A stretch of 58,754 bases of DNA from Sinomonas sp. ASV322 (GCF_030908245.1 NZ_JAVFJJ010000021.1:589-59342); one strand, 5' to 3'. Positions 37,475-45,425 are shown, counted from the first letter of the stretch. Program-made: numbers and translations. Notes: generated by a model not told the origin, from the letters alone.

Positions 37475-40386
37475 CGCCGGCTGCTTTCGTCGCGTTCCCA
37501 GAGATGACCGTGGGCGCTGTGCGCCCGTCCCGGCTGACGTCGGCCGGCCAGCGCGAACGACGCGTAGACGGCGGCGTCGAGCGCCGACAGCGGGCCCCGC
37601 ACCGAGGCGGCGAGCCCCGCGAGGGTCCGCATCGGTGCTGTGCCGGGGCCCGCCGGGCCTCGTAGGGCGGCGCGTGAGGCCGCGCCCGCCCCAGCGCCGG
37701 GGGAGGAGCCGACGGCGGATGTCGCCGCGCCGGGGGAGGAGCCGACGGCGGATGTCGCCGCGCCGACGGCGGACCCCGCGGCGCCCGCGGAAGCTGGCGC
37801 CCGGTAGACCCGATGCAGGGTATGGACGAGGGACGAGGCCGTGCGCGGAGGGCGCACGACGACCGGCTCGCCACCGAGCAGGATCCTGTGCCCGGGGGAG
37901 AAGACCGTGTCGACGTAGAAGTCGTCCGCGGCGTCCTCCGGGAATACGCCGAGGAGCCGGTGCCCCTCCTCGGTCATGGCATAGCAGCCCGCGCCCCACA
38001 GCGCGGCCCGGTTCGAGGGGATCCGCACGCGCGCGCGGTAGTACGCAGCGACGAGCGGATCGCAGCCTGACGTGTCATAGCGGAAGTCGGGCCGCCCGGC
38101 AAGGAAACGCCCCCGGCCGAGCTCCTCGAGGATCGCCGCGACTGCGGCGGGCGGGATCTCGATGTCAGCATCGAGGTAGACGCGCGGCCAGCGGGTCGCG
38201 ACGGCGTCCGCGGCGTTGAGGGCCCGCGCCTTGCCGGGCTCGGGCAGCTCGAGGACGCGCACGCCGGGAAAGCGCGCGGCGATCTCCGCCGTCCGATCCG
38301 TGCAGGCGTTGCACGCGACGATCACCTCGACTCGCCCGCTCTCGAGCGCGGGCCGGAGCCCCTCGAGCGTGCGGGCGATGACGTCGGCCTCGTTGTGCGC
38401 GGGGATCACGATGCTTCCCTCGGGATGCATTGCTCCCTCGGGATGCGTCGCTCCCTTGGCAAGCGCGCCCGGGACGGCCTCGCCGTCGGACGCGCCGAAG
38501 GGGGACCCGCCGAAGGGGGACCCGCCGTCGTCGTCTGCAGGATGCGTCGCGTGCCCGCTCGCGTGCGGCAGCGCATCCCAGCGGCCGGGGCGCATGAGCA
38601 CGGCGAGCGCGTGACGATGCTCGGCGTCGCGCACCCGGATTGCCTCGCGGGCGACGACGGCGGCCGACGCGAGCGCCGCAGGCGCCCCCGGGTGGTGCTT
38701 GCGCATGTAGCGGATCTTGTTGACGGCCATGAGGGCCGCGAGATCGTGCGAGGATCCGCTTCCCGCGCCCGAGTGCATGACCTTCGCGGCGGGCTCGAAC
38801 CACACGTCGTAACCGCGCTCGCGGAGGGCGCGGCAGTAGTCGGTTTCCTCCGAGTACATGAAGAAGCGCTCGTCCCAGGGCCCAGCGTCGCGGGCGGCCT
38901 CGGCGGAGACCATGAGCGCCGCGCCCGTCGCCCAGTCCACGGTGTGCGCGTGGGCGTAGCTTTCGGCGTCGTAGTCGGTCTCGGCGATCCATTGCGGGCG
39001 CCGGGGGAGGTGGGCGCCGAAGAGCGCGTCGCCCCACGCGCGCACGGCGCTCGGCTCGCGTCGGAGCGAGGGGAAGCGGGCGCCGTCGTCCGTCAGCATG
39101 AGCGGCACGACGGCCCCGGCCCCGCTCGCGCGGAGCCTCGCGAGCATCGCGTCGACCGCGCCGGGCAGAAGCTGGGTGTCGGGGTTGAGGATGAGGAATG
39201 CCTCGGCGGCTCCCGCCGCCGCGGTGGCCGCGTTGATGGCTCCCGCGTAGCCCAAGTTGCCTCCCGTGCGGAACGCGACGACGTCGGGGTACGCCGCGAG
39301 GGCGTCGAGTGTGTGCCGGTCGGGAGAGTTGTCCGCGACGACGACGCGGAGCCGCACGCTGCGCGCGGCCTCGCGCAGCGACGCGAGGAGAGGGCCGATC
39401 GCGTCCGCGCTGTTGTAGGTCGCGACGAGGACGGCGACGTCGACGGGCTCACCCGATTCCGCGAAGCCGCCCTCCGCGGCATCCGGCCGGGGGGCTGAGG
39501 GGGAGAGCCCGCGCCCGGCCGGATGGGCCATGCGTGCCGAGGCGCGTGCGGCCGCGGCCCGCGCCGCCGCCGAGAGCGCGACGTCGCCCCGGCTCGACGA
39601 GGCGCTGTACCGGCGAAGCCGCACGTACGCCTCGGGCCCCTGCACAAGGTACCGCTCGGAGAGCCGCGCAGGCTCGAGCGCGAGCCGCCAGGCCCATTCG
39701 AGCCCGTGGCCTGAAACCCACGCGGGTGCCCGCTGGATCCGCTCGGCGAGGAAGTCGACGACGGCGCCGAACGCCAAGAGCACGCGCGCGCCCGTGCGGC
39801 GGCCGTGCTCGGCGATCCAGAGCTCCTGCCGCGGCTTGCCGAGCCCGACGACGAGGACGTCGGTGCTCGCCGCCGCGATGGAGCCGGCGACGACGGCGGA
39901 CATCGCGGGGTCCTCGAGCTCGCCCCGGCTCGGCGACCAGAAGCCCGCGACCCTCAGCTGGGGGCGGCGTTCGGCGAGGCGGCCGCGGAGGAGCACCTGG
40001 GCGTCGGGGCTCCCGCCGAGGAATCCGATGCTCAGCCCGTCCGCCTCCGCGCGGTCGAGGATCGGGCCGATGAGGTCGCTCCCCGCGAGGCGGGGCCAGG
40101 GCCGCCCCGTGACGCGCTGGGCCTGGACGGCGAGGGGAGCGCCGTCGAGCAGCGTGAGCCACTCGACGCCGTCGGCCATTCTGAGCGAGCGCTCCCAGCG
40201 GCCGCCCGCACCGAAGTGGTACACGTGGTCGAGGTTCGCGGAGACGACGGCGAGCGGCGCCGTGCGCTCGCGGCAGCCTCCGAGGACGGCGTCGACGGCG
40301 TCCTCGGCGGCGAGCAGCGTGACGTCGGTCCCGCCGAGTGTTACGTGTGCTGGAAACTCCGCTCGCGGAAGAGCCTCTGCGCTCAT
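37471..40386 (-). CDS. Three-module glycosyltransferase: GT26 (WecG/TagA/CpsF) - GT2 - GT2
   Basis: 971 residues with three transferase domains in one chain. Module 1 (about 18-260) is a WecG/TagA/CpsF enzyme: SANLDHVYHF, GFLGGSPDAQ, VVGLGKPRQELWI. Module 2 (about 315-600) is a rhamnosyltransferase-like GT2: VLVATYNSAD, NLGYAGAINA, LNPDTQLLPGA, EETDYCRALRERG. Module 3 (about 657-860) is a second GT2: IPAHNEADVI, ACNACTDRT, YLDADIEIP. Low-complexity linkers (270-312, 610-655) join them, and a tail with an 11-residue tandem repeat (about 876-897) follows. ATG 40386 overlaps the preceding stop (ATGA), and the 3' end overlaps the VanZ gene. It probably adds up to three sugars to the lipid-linked intermediate in sequence. 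Confidence 0.87.
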   Translation of the reverse strand: MSAEALPRAEFPAHVTLGGTDVTLLAAEDAVDAVLGGCRERTAPLAVVSANLDHVYHFGAGGRWERSLRMADGVEWLTLLDGAPLAVQAQRVTGRPWPRLAGSDLIGPILDRAEADGLSIGFLGGSPDAQVLLRGRLAERRPQLRVAGFWSPSRGELEDPAMSAVVAGSIAAASTDVLVVGLGKPRQELWIAEHGRRTGARVLLAFGAVVDFLAERIQRAPAWVSGHGLEWAWRLALEPARLSERYLVQGPEAYVRLRRYSASSSRGDVALSAAARAAAARASARMAHPAGRGLSPSAPRPDAAEGGFAESGEPVDVAVLVATYNSADAIGPLLASLREAARSVRLRVVVADNSPDRHTLDALAAYPDVVAFRTGGNLGYAGAINAATAAAGAAEAFLILNPDTQLLPGAVDAMLARLRASGAGAVVPLMLTDDGARFPSLRREPSAVRAWGDALFGAHLPRRPQWIAETDYDAESYAHAHTVDWATGAALMVSAEAARDAGPWDERFFMYSEETDYCRALRERGYDVWFEPAAKVMHSGAGSGSSHDLAALMAVNKIRYMRKHHPGAPAALASAAVVAREAIRVRDAEHRHALAVLMRPGRWDALPHASGHATHPADDDGGSPFGGSPFGASDGEAVPGALAKGATHPEGAMHPEGSIVIPAHNEADVIARTLEGLRPALESGRVEVIVACNACTDRTAEIAARFPGVRVLELPEPGKARALNAADAVATRWPRVYLDADIEIPPAAVAAILEELGRGRFLAGRPDFRYDTSGCDPLVAAYYRARVRIPSNRAALWGAGCYAMTEEGHRLLGVFPEDAADDFYVDTVFSPGHRILLGGEPVVVRPPRTASSLVHTLHRVYRAPASAGAAGSAVGAATSAVGSSPGAATSAVGSSPGAGAGAASRAALRGPAGPGTAPMRTLAGLAASVRGPLSALDAAVYASFALAGRRQPGRAHSAHGHLWERDESSRR
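37696..37761 (-). repeat. 33-bp tandem repeat inside the three-module glycosyltransferase gene
   Basis: Two perfect 33-bp copies (37696-37728 and 37729-37761) followed by a partial third. They encode an 11-residue unit, AATSAVGSSPG in essence, in the C-terminal tail. Unit length is a multiple of three, so copy-number change would keep the frame. A second short in-frame repeat (GGSPFGGSPFG) lies in the linker near 38505-38530. Confidence 0.9.
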
Positions 40387-40997
40387 GAGTCCGCCCTCTC
40401 GAGCCGACCGTCGCGTTCGACGTATCGAGTGCCCGTCGCCGGGCACAGCCAGGTGCGGTCGGTGTGCGGAACCTGGGAGCTGCCGTCCTCCTTGAGCCGG
40501 TGGCCCGACTCGCCGACCCACCCGATCTGCCGCGCCGGGACGCCCGCTACGAGTGCGTAGTCCGGGACGTCCCTGACGACGACGGCGCCCGCGGCGACCG
40601 TTGCCCACGCGCCGATGCGCACGGGAGCCACGCACACAGCCCTCGCGCCGATCGAAGCCCCGGTACCCACCGAGACGCCGACGGCGTCCCAGTCTTCGGC
40701 GGCCTTGAGCGAGCCGTCCGGGTTGACGGCCCGGGGGTTCAGATCGTTCGTGAACACCACGCCGGGGCCGATGAAGACGCCGTCCTCGACCACAGCCGGC
40801 TCATAGACGAGGGCGTAGTTCTGGATTTTGCAGCGGTTCCCGATCCTGGCACCTGGCCCGATGTACACGCCTCGGCCCACAACGCATTCGCGCCCCACTC
40901 GGGCCCCCGACCGGACGTGCGCGAAGTGCCACACGACCGTTCCGTCGCCGACCACCGCTCCGTCCTCGATCTCCGCGGACGCGTGGTTCCGGATCAT
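40383..40997 (-). CDS. WlbB/WbpD-like hexapeptide N-acetyltransferase
   Basis: 204 residues, left-handed beta-helix. The N-terminal repeats (VWHFAHVRSGARVGREC, GVYIGPGARIGNRCKIQNYALVYE, FIGPGVVFTNDLNPRAVN) closely follow WlbB/WbpD, which acetylate the 3-amino group of UDP-2-acetamido-3-amino-glucuronate. The usual length is about 190-200. The last 40 residues (HTDRTWLCPATGTRYVERDG) are a common C-terminal extension. With the Gfo/Idh and DegT genes on the other strand this suggests a 2,3-diacetamido uronic acid in the polymer. ATG 40997 follows GGAGGGG. First gene of the minus-strand operon. Confidence 0.88.
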   Translation of the reverse strand: MIRNHASAEIEDGAVVGDGTVVWHFAHVRSGARVGRECVVGRGVYIGPGARIGNRCKIQNYALVYEPAVVEDGVFIGPGVVFTNDLNPRAVNPDGSLKAAEDWDAVGVSVGTGASIGARAVCVAPVRIGAWATVAAGAVVVRDVPDYALVAGVPARQIGWVGESGHRLKEDGSSQVPHTDRTWLCPATGTRYVERDGRLERADS

Positions 40998-41162
40998 GAG
41001 CACCCCTCCAGTCCCCGGCTCTGGCACAGATCTGGCCTGTGCCGCACTTCCACGGTCGGAACTGGCCCCTCGAGTGGACAAGATGTCTCGGCCGAATCGG
41101 GGATCTACGAGGCTGGATTCGGGTGGTCCGGTCGCGCCCGAGGATCGGCCCCGCGTAGGGGC

Positions 41163-41184
41163 CAAGTAGCGGGCAAGTAGTCGG
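41163..41184 (-). promoter_or_regulatory. Two phased CAAGTAG boxes (CTACTTG on the minus strand)
   Basis: CAAGTAG occurs at 41163 and again at 41174, exactly 11 bp (one helical turn) apart. Read on the minus strand, the second box is CCGACTACTTG, 10 of 11 matching the core CCGACTACTGG of block 2 of the shared element. It lies about 165 bp upstream of the WlbB-like gene, so the same factor may also control the minus-strand operon. Confidence 0.45.
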
Positions 41185-41217
41185 CAGAGGGTGCCGCGGG
41201 GCCGTTGCGTACCCAAC

Positions 41218-41279
41218 CGTTGCGCCGTCACCTCGCGCGGGTGCGGGGGCGTTGCGCCGTCACCTCGTGCGGGTGCGGG
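41218..41279. repeat. Two-copy 32-bp-period direct repeat
   Basis: The 30-bp unit that starts CGTTGCGCCGTCACCTCG and ends GGTGCGGG occurs at about 41218-41247 and 41250-41279 with one mismatch. CCGTTGCG also appears once more just upstream near 41202. No coding or structural role is evident. It is unrelated in sequence to the 32-bp repeat at the left edge. Confidence 0.8.
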
Positions 41280-41360
41280 TGCCCGCGTAGCCGCCCGGGC
41301 CGCCCACGAGGTGCCGCGCCGCTCCTTGCGACTACTTGAGTACCCGCCGTCGTCCTTTGC

Positions 41361-41449
41361 GCGTACTCGCCCGCGGGACCGCGGCAGGGCCGAACTGAAA
41401 GCCGGGTACCGACTACTGGTGACCGGCTCGGATCCGGCCGCTGTACTGG
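41361..41449 (+). promoter_or_regulatory. Three-block shared regulatory element, copy 2 (surface-protein pair)
   Basis: Block 1 GCGTACTCGCC at 41361-41371, block 2 CGGGTACCGACTACTGGTGA at 41403-41422, then 18 nt, and block 3 CTGTACTGG at 41441-41449. All blocks are identical to copy 1 at 15142-15231, and the spacer between blocks 1 and 2 is 1 bp shorter. An extra CGACTACTTG box lies at 41329-41338. The next gene starts 130 nt downstream. Confidence 0.75.
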
Positions 41450-41578
41450 ATATGTGAAGTTCGGTATTCAGCCGGATTCGTCGGGCCGAGAGAATTTTCT
41501 GGGAATTCCCTCGACCGGAAATGTCCGCGGTCAAGCAATTTGGCCGCGGCGCATCGATAAGGGGAGTCGAGGTGCATC

Positions 41579-42331
41579 ATGCGGTGGGCAGTCGGGCAGC
41601 GCGGGAGCCGGAGAGCATTCAGAATGCTCACCTTCGGTTTCGCCGCTGTGCTCGCTGCGACCGCCGTCGCGCATCAGCTGGGGTTGGATGCGCACGAGCA
41701 GCTCCGGGCCGAAGCGGCGCAGCAGCTGGCCGTCTCGGTCCCGGAGCCCTCGACCGCTGTTCCCTCGACGTCGGGGCCCACGGCGCCCATGCCCTCGGCG
41801 CCAGGGTCTCCGGCGTCGAGCATTGGCGCCGGCCCGTCGTCGTCCTTGTCGGCGGTGCATCGCGCGGTGGCCGCCATGCCGCCCACGAAGTTTGCGTGGC
41901 CCGCAGCGGGACTCTCGGTCGACGTCGTCCCCGCAGAGTGGAGCCCGGATCAGCTTGTCGATCCGATCCTCGACTCGAACAACTTCGACCCGGTGGCCCA
42001 CTGGCTCGAGGGTACTGGGCAAGGCGGGGTGGTGCGTCCCGTCGTGCTTGCGGCGCACTCGTGCCATGCCGCCGTGGCGCTGTGCACGGACGCAACGTTC
42101 CCCTTCAACCGCCTCAGCTACTCGGGCTGGGCGCTTGGCCAGCCGGCATCGCTCACCGATGCCGCGGGCCGCGTGATTTCCTGCTCGCTCGACAGTCGAA
42201 GAATCGTCGACAAAACACAGGAATTCTCCTTCCCGAACGATCCGTGCCTCGTCGTCGCATTCTCGTGCAATTACGAGAACCCGGACGCGCAGATTGTACT
42301 TCTGACCTTCCACTGCGGTCAGTGCACTTGA
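41579..42331 (+). CDS. Secreted sortase-fold-like protein, atypical active site
   Basis: 250 residues. A membrane anchor or signal lies at about 17-33, then an Ala/Pro/Ser linker to about 100, then a domain whose order of features resembles class E/F sortases: RPVVLAAHSCH (candidate catalytic His), FNRLSYSGWALGQ, AGRVISCSLDSRRIVDK and LLTFHC (candidate Cys) near the C terminus. The chain ends four residues after that Cys, so the strand carrying the usual catalytic Arg is missing. The domain also has extra Cys residues that could form disulfides. It may be a diverged sortase or a non-catalytic relative; I could not confirm this. It shares a regulatory element with the exopolysaccharide operon and precedes a wall-spanning protein gene. 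Confidence 0.55.
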   Translation: MRWAVGQRGSRRAFRMLTFGFAAVLAATAVAHQLGLDAHEQLRAEAAQQLAVSVPEPSTAVPSTSGPTAPMPSAPGSPASSIGAGPSSSLSAVHRAVAAMPPTKFAWPAAGLSVDVVPAEWSPDQLVDPILDSNNFDPVAHWLEGTGQGGVVRPVVLAAHSCHAAVALCTDATFPFNRLSYSGWALGQPASLTDAAGRVISCSLDSRRIVDKTQEFSFPNDPCLVVAFSCNYENPDAQIVLLTFHCGQCT

Positions 42332-42387
42332 TATTCGACACCCGGGCGCATTTGCCCGGAACTTGAGTTTGAAAGGAGGCGAGCAGC

Positions 42388-43644
42388 ATGAAGCCGATGT
42401 CCCTGTTCTCGGCCAAATACGCGAGCGGCCTGTTCGCGGCCGGGGCCATGGCGCTCGTGGCCGCCGGGGTTGCGACGAGTCCTGCGCTCGCCGCCCCGGG
42501 GGCTGCCGAGGCCAAATCCATCCCCGTCTGCCACCGCACGGACTCCGCGTCCAACCCCTGGGTTCTCATCATGACGGCGAAAGACTCGGTCGTGAGCTCG
42601 CGCCCGCGATACGCAAACGACGTCTTCCCGCCGTTCGCCTATACCGACGAGGACGGCACGGTGACCGACATCCCGGGCCAGAACTGGGACTCGGCCGGCA
42701 TGGCGCTCTACGCTCACGGCTGCTCTGCACCCCAGGCAAGCCCCTCGCCGAGCCCCACCACGACGCCCGTCACGCCCCCGACGTCGAGTGCGCCCGCGAG
42801 CGTGCCGGTCCCGAGTGATCCGGCCCCCTCGTCGTCGGCTCCCGCGCCGAGCTCGCCGGTCCCGAGCGTGCCGCCCACTGTGCCGGTTCCGAGCGTGCCG
42901 GTCCCGGGTGTCCCGGTCCCGAGTACTCCGCAGTCGTCAGCGCCGGTCCCGAGCGTGCCGGCTCCGAGCTCTCCGCCGTCGTCCGCGCCGGTCCCGAGCG
43001 TGCCGGCTCCGAGCGTGCCGGTCCCGAGCGCGCCGGTCCCGGGTGATCCGGCCCCCTCGTCGTCGGCTCCCGCGCCGAGTTCGTCGGCGCCGAGCGTCCC
43101 GCCCACGGTGCCAGCCCCGAGCGTGCCGGCTCCGAGCGTGCCGGCTCCGAGTACTCCGCCGTCGTCCGCGCCAGCCCCGAGCAGCCCGGCCCCGAGCACT
43201 CCGTCTGACCCGCCGTCGAGCCCTGCGGCCAGCTCTACGGCGCCGACCGAGGCCGCCCCGCTTCCCGATCCGTCGTCCCCGCCGTCGGATCCCGGGAAGT
43301 CCCCGACGGCGGCGACACCTGCGGTACTGCCCGGCGTAGGTGCCCCGCCGTCGACGGATCCCCCGCGTGCCGCCGACCCGGCGCCATCGTCGAGCGCTCC
43401 GGCCGACCCGCCGTCGTCCGATCCGGCCATCACGGGGGCCGCACCTGCGGCATCGGCCCAGTCTGTCCAGGCGCAGCAGGCCGCGGGTGGCGAGGGCCTC
43501 GTGAGCCTCCGGGCCCAGACGGCCGCCAGCGCTCCCGCGCCAGACGCTACCGTCTCGAACCTCTTCTTCGCCTCGGGCGCCCTGCTCCTCCTCGGCGCGT
43601 TCGGCCCGGGCATGAGGAACCGCCGCCGCGGGCGCCACGTATAG
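42388..43644 (+). CDS. Secreted Pro/Ser-rich wall-spanning protein with CHRT-type N-terminal domain
   Basis: 418 residues. A signal peptide ends at about ALA (residue 35). A small domain (about 43-112: IPVCHRTDSASNPWVLI ... DIPGQNWDSAGMALYAHGC) resembles an uncharacterised actinobacterial secreted module with a CH-T-S-NP-V pattern. A 240-residue Pro/Ser/Ala/Val repeat region could span the cell wall. The C terminus is a hydrophobic helix (NLFFASGALLLLGAFGPG) and a basic tail, like a sorting signal, but without LPxTG; the residues before the helix read APAPDATVS. A strong AAAGGAGG site precedes ATG 42388. Probably co-transcribed with the sortase-like gene 56 nt upstream. Confidence 0.8.
   Translation: MKPMSLFSAKYASGLFAAGAMALVAAGVATSPALAAPGAAEAKSIPVCHRTDSASNPWVLIMTAKDSVVSSRPRYANDVFPPFAYTDEDGTVTDIPGQNWDSAGMALYAHGCSAPQASPSPSPTTTPVTPPTSSAPASVPVPSDPAPSSSAPAPSSPVPSVPPTVPVPSVPVPGVPVPSTPQSSAPVPSVPAPSSPPSSAPVPSVPAPSVPVPSAPVPGDPAPSSSAPAPSSSAPSVPPTVPAPSVPAPSVPAPSTPPSSAPAPSSPAPSTPSDPPSSPAASSTAPTEAAPLPDPSSPPSDPGKSPTAATPAVLPGVGAPPSTDPPRAADPAPSSSAPADPPSSDPAITGAAPAASAQSVQAQQAAGGEGLVSLRAQTAASAPAPDATVSNLFFASGALLLLGAFGPGMRNRRRGRHV
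42780..43240 (+). repeat. Pro/Ser-encoding short repeats
   Basis: Degenerate 12-bp units, mostly GTCCCGAGCGTG or GCTCCGAGCGTG, encode runs of VPSVPAPS. A longer block (DPAPSSSAPAPSS plus VPPTVP) occurs twice, near 42820 and 43050. Such in-frame repeats are prone to length variation. Confidence 0.85.
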
Positions 43645-43658
43645 CGACTGGGGGGACT

Positions 43659-43687
43659 GCCGCCTCGGCGCTGGGCGCCGGGGCGGC
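43659..43687. terminator. Hairpin between convergent genes
   Basis: GCCGCCTCGGCGC and GCGCCGGGGCGGC pair, with one mismatch, around a TGG loop. It lies 15 nt after the wall-protein stop and 17 nt before the end of the convergent nhaA, so it can serve both directions. Confidence 0.7.
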
Positions 43688-43703
43688 GGCGCGCCGAGTC
43701 AGC

Positions 43704-45032
43704 TCACGATTCGAAGGCGTCCGGCACGCCGTCGCCATCCGCGTCGACGCTCTCTGCCTTCTCGACCCGCCGGTAGTGCCGATTCCGCGCGCGAAGGACG
43801 ACGGCGGCGAGCGCTGCCGCTGCCAGGGAACCGGCGAGGACGGCGACCGTCGCGTGCTCGTCATGGGGCGACCCGGCGCCGAAGCCGAGCCCGGCCACGA
43901 GGAGTGAGACGGTGAAGCCGACGCCCGCGAGGAGAGAGAGGCCGAACACGTCGATCCACGCGATGTCCGGATCGAGATCGGCGTGCCGGGACTTCGTCAC
44001 GAGCCACGTTGCGCCGAAGACGCCGATCGCCTTCCCGAGCACGAGCCCCACGACGATGCCCACCGCGACGGAGTCTGCGAGAGCGTTCAGCAGGCCGCCG
44101 GGTCCGCCCACGGCGACGCCCGCCGAGAAGAAGGCGAAGACAGGGACTGCGACGCCGGCCGAAAGCGGCCTGAACCGGTGTTCGAACTCTTCGGCCAGAC
44201 CTGGGCCGGAGTCGGATCCCCCGCCCGCCCGGGGAAGCACAGGAATGGCGAAGCCCAGCAGAACGCCGGCGACCGTCGCGTGGATTCCCGACGCGTGCAC
44301 GAGCGCCCACGTCGCGACCGCGAGCGGAGCAAGCACGTACCACGCGTGGACGCGCCGCTGCACGAGCCACGTGAAGGCCGCGAGCGGGACGAGGGCGAGG
44401 CCGAGGGCCGCGAAGTTGAGGCCGTCGCTGTAGAAGAGGGCGATGATGACGATCGCGAGGAGATCGTCGACGACGGCGAGAGTGAGGAGGAAGGCGCGCA
44501 GGGCCGCCGGGAGGTGGGTGCTGATGACGGCCAGGACGGCGAGGGCGAACGCGATGTCCGTCGCGGTCGGCACGGCCCAGCCTCTGAGCGCATCGCCGCC
44601 AGCGCCGAGGTTCACGAGCGTGAACAGGATGGCGGGCACCGCGACGCCGCCGCATGCGGCGACGACCGGCACGATCGCGGTCGCGGGCCGTCGGAGGTCC
44701 CCTGCCACGAGTTCGCGCTTGAGCTCAAGGCCCGCGACGAAGAAGAAGATCGCGAGGAGCCCGTCACCGGCCCACTCGCCGAGCGTGAGGTCAAGGTGCC
44801 AGGGCTCGTACCCGAGCCGCAGCTCTCGCAGCGCGAAATAGCCGGACGACCACGGCGAATTTGCCCACACGAGAGCCGCGATCGCGGCCGCGAGGAGCAG
44901 TGCGCCGCCCACGGTTTCGCGGCGGAGGATCTCGGCGATGCGCCGGTACTCGGGGTAGCTGCCGCGCGCGAGGCTCCCGAGCCGGCGGGCGGGCGATTGA
45001 CGCGGAACGGGGGAGTGCGCGGGACCGGGCAT
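43704..45032 (-). CDS. nhaA: Na+/H+ antiporter NhaA with a C-terminal calcium-loop-like tail
   Basis: 442-residue antiporter with about 11-12 helices. [11 protein letters not shown], the [17 protein letters not shown] segment, [17 protein letters not shown] and [16 protein letters not shown] (the Asp-Asp ion-binding pair) are all present. It exchanges Na+ or Li+ for H+ in the plasma membrane. ATG 45032 follows GAGGAG; in-frame codons further upstream lack a site. The odd part is the last 15 residues, [15 protein letters not shown], which match a thrombospondin type 3/EF-hand-like Ca2+ loop (Asp430, 432, 434, 438). This tail is not part of classical NhaA. Confidence 0.95.
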   Translation of the reverse strand: MPGPAHSPVPRQSPARRLGSLARGSYPEYRRIAEILRRETVGGALLLAAAIAALVWANSPWSSGYFALRELRLGYEPWHLDLTLGEWAGDGLLAIFFFVAGLELKRELVAGDLRRPATAIVPVVAACGGVAVPAILFTLVNLGAGGDALRGWAVPTATDIAFALAVLAVISTHLPAALRAFLLTLAVVDDLLAIVIIALFYSDGLNFAALGLALVPLAAFTWLVQRRVHAWYVLAPLAVATWALVHASGIHATVAGVLLGFAIPVLPRAGGGSDSGPGLAEEFEHRFRPLSAGVAVPVFAFFSAGVAVGGPGGLLNALADSVAVGIVVGLVLGKAIGVFGATWLVTKSRHADLDPDIAWIDVFGLSLLAGVGFTVSLLVAGLGFGAGSPHDEHATVAVLAGSLAAAALAAVVLRARNRHYRRVEKAESVDADGDGVPDAFES

Positions 45033-45099
45033 CGTGGCTCCTCGTGTCTGGGGGTCGATCGAACGACGCCGACCAGACTTCCCGGCACACCTTTCCTTC

Positions 45100-45105
45100 A
45101 TTTTA
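45100..45105 (-). promoter_or_regulatory. Possible nhaA -10 element
   Basis: TAAAAT on the minus strand, about 70 nt before the nhaA start, is a good -10 match in otherwise GC-rich DNA. The matching -35 (near 45123-45128) is weak and lies in the left arm of the nested inverted repeat. Confidence 0.35.
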
Positions 45106-45114
45106 CCGTTGCGG

Positions 45115-45194
45115 GCATGACCGTCCCGAAGCCGCACAACCGTCCCCCGCGTGGGGGCAGAGGGGACGGTTGTGTCATCGAGGGACGGTCATGC
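45115..45194. repeat. Nested perfect inverted repeats (80 bp)
   Basis: The outer arms GCATGACCGTCCC (45115-45127) and GGGACGGTCATGC (45182-45194) and inner arms CACAACCGTCCCC (45135-45147) and GGGGACGGTTGTG (45162-45174) are each perfect over 13 bp. They are separated by 7-nt internal loops, giving one 80-nt hairpin. All four arms contain ACCGTCCC or its complement. It may terminate the DUF2505-SCO4848 transcript on the minus strand, ahead of nhaA. Confidence 0.85.
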
Positions 45195-45203
45195 GGGAGG
45201 CAC

Positions 45204-45425
45204 CTAGGCGAACAGCGTCCGCACTCCCACGATCGCGACGGCAACGCCGAGCGTCACCGAGATCGTCACGAGGAACATGTGCACGGTGAGGAACCGGGTC
45301 GCTCGGCCGGATTCGTCCTTCGCCCGCGGGTCCTTCATGACACGGCGAAGGAACTGCGGCCACACGACGACGCTCCACACTCCCGCGACAATGAGGAGCC
45401 ACGAGAGCGCTGCAGGAAGCTGCAT
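45204..45425 (-). CDS. SCO4848-family small membrane protein
   Basis: 73 residues with two hydrophobic helices (about 6-24 and 49-70) around a basic loop (PQFLRRVMKDPRAKDESGRATRF). Length and layout match the SCO4848-type membrane proteins of actinobacteria; the function is unknown. ATG 45425 shares one base with the DUF2505 stop (TGATG), so the pair is translationally coupled, an arrangement I recall as common in the phylum. Followed by the nested inverted repeat. Confidence 0.8.
   Translation of the reverse strand: MQLPAALSWLLIVAGVWSVVVWPQFLRRVMKDPRAKDESGRATRFLTVHMFLVTISVTLGVAVAIVGVRTLFA

Larger units (their letters stand above)
41000..41578. other. Regulatory-looking intergenic region between divergent operons
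   Basis: About 580 nt without a convincing gene; an 88-codon open frame at 41191-41457 contains the shared promoter blocks and is a shadow. It holds inverted CAAGTAG boxes (41163-41184), a 32-bp tandem repeat (41218-41279), a CGACTACTTG box (41329-41338) and the three-block element (41361-41449). Between 41450 and 41578 is a less GC-rich leader of about 130 nt containing a CCGCGG inverted pair around 41528-41550 and the site for the next gene. Confidence 0.7.

Noticed and set aside
37681-37770. A separate mobile repeat element
   Set aside because: The repeat keeps the reading frame of the glycosyltransferase tail and has no flanking structure; it is simple coding slippage.
41191-41457. 88-codon open frame between the divergent operons
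   Set aside because: Contains the 32-bp repeats and all blocks of the shared regulatory element; no ribosome-binding site.
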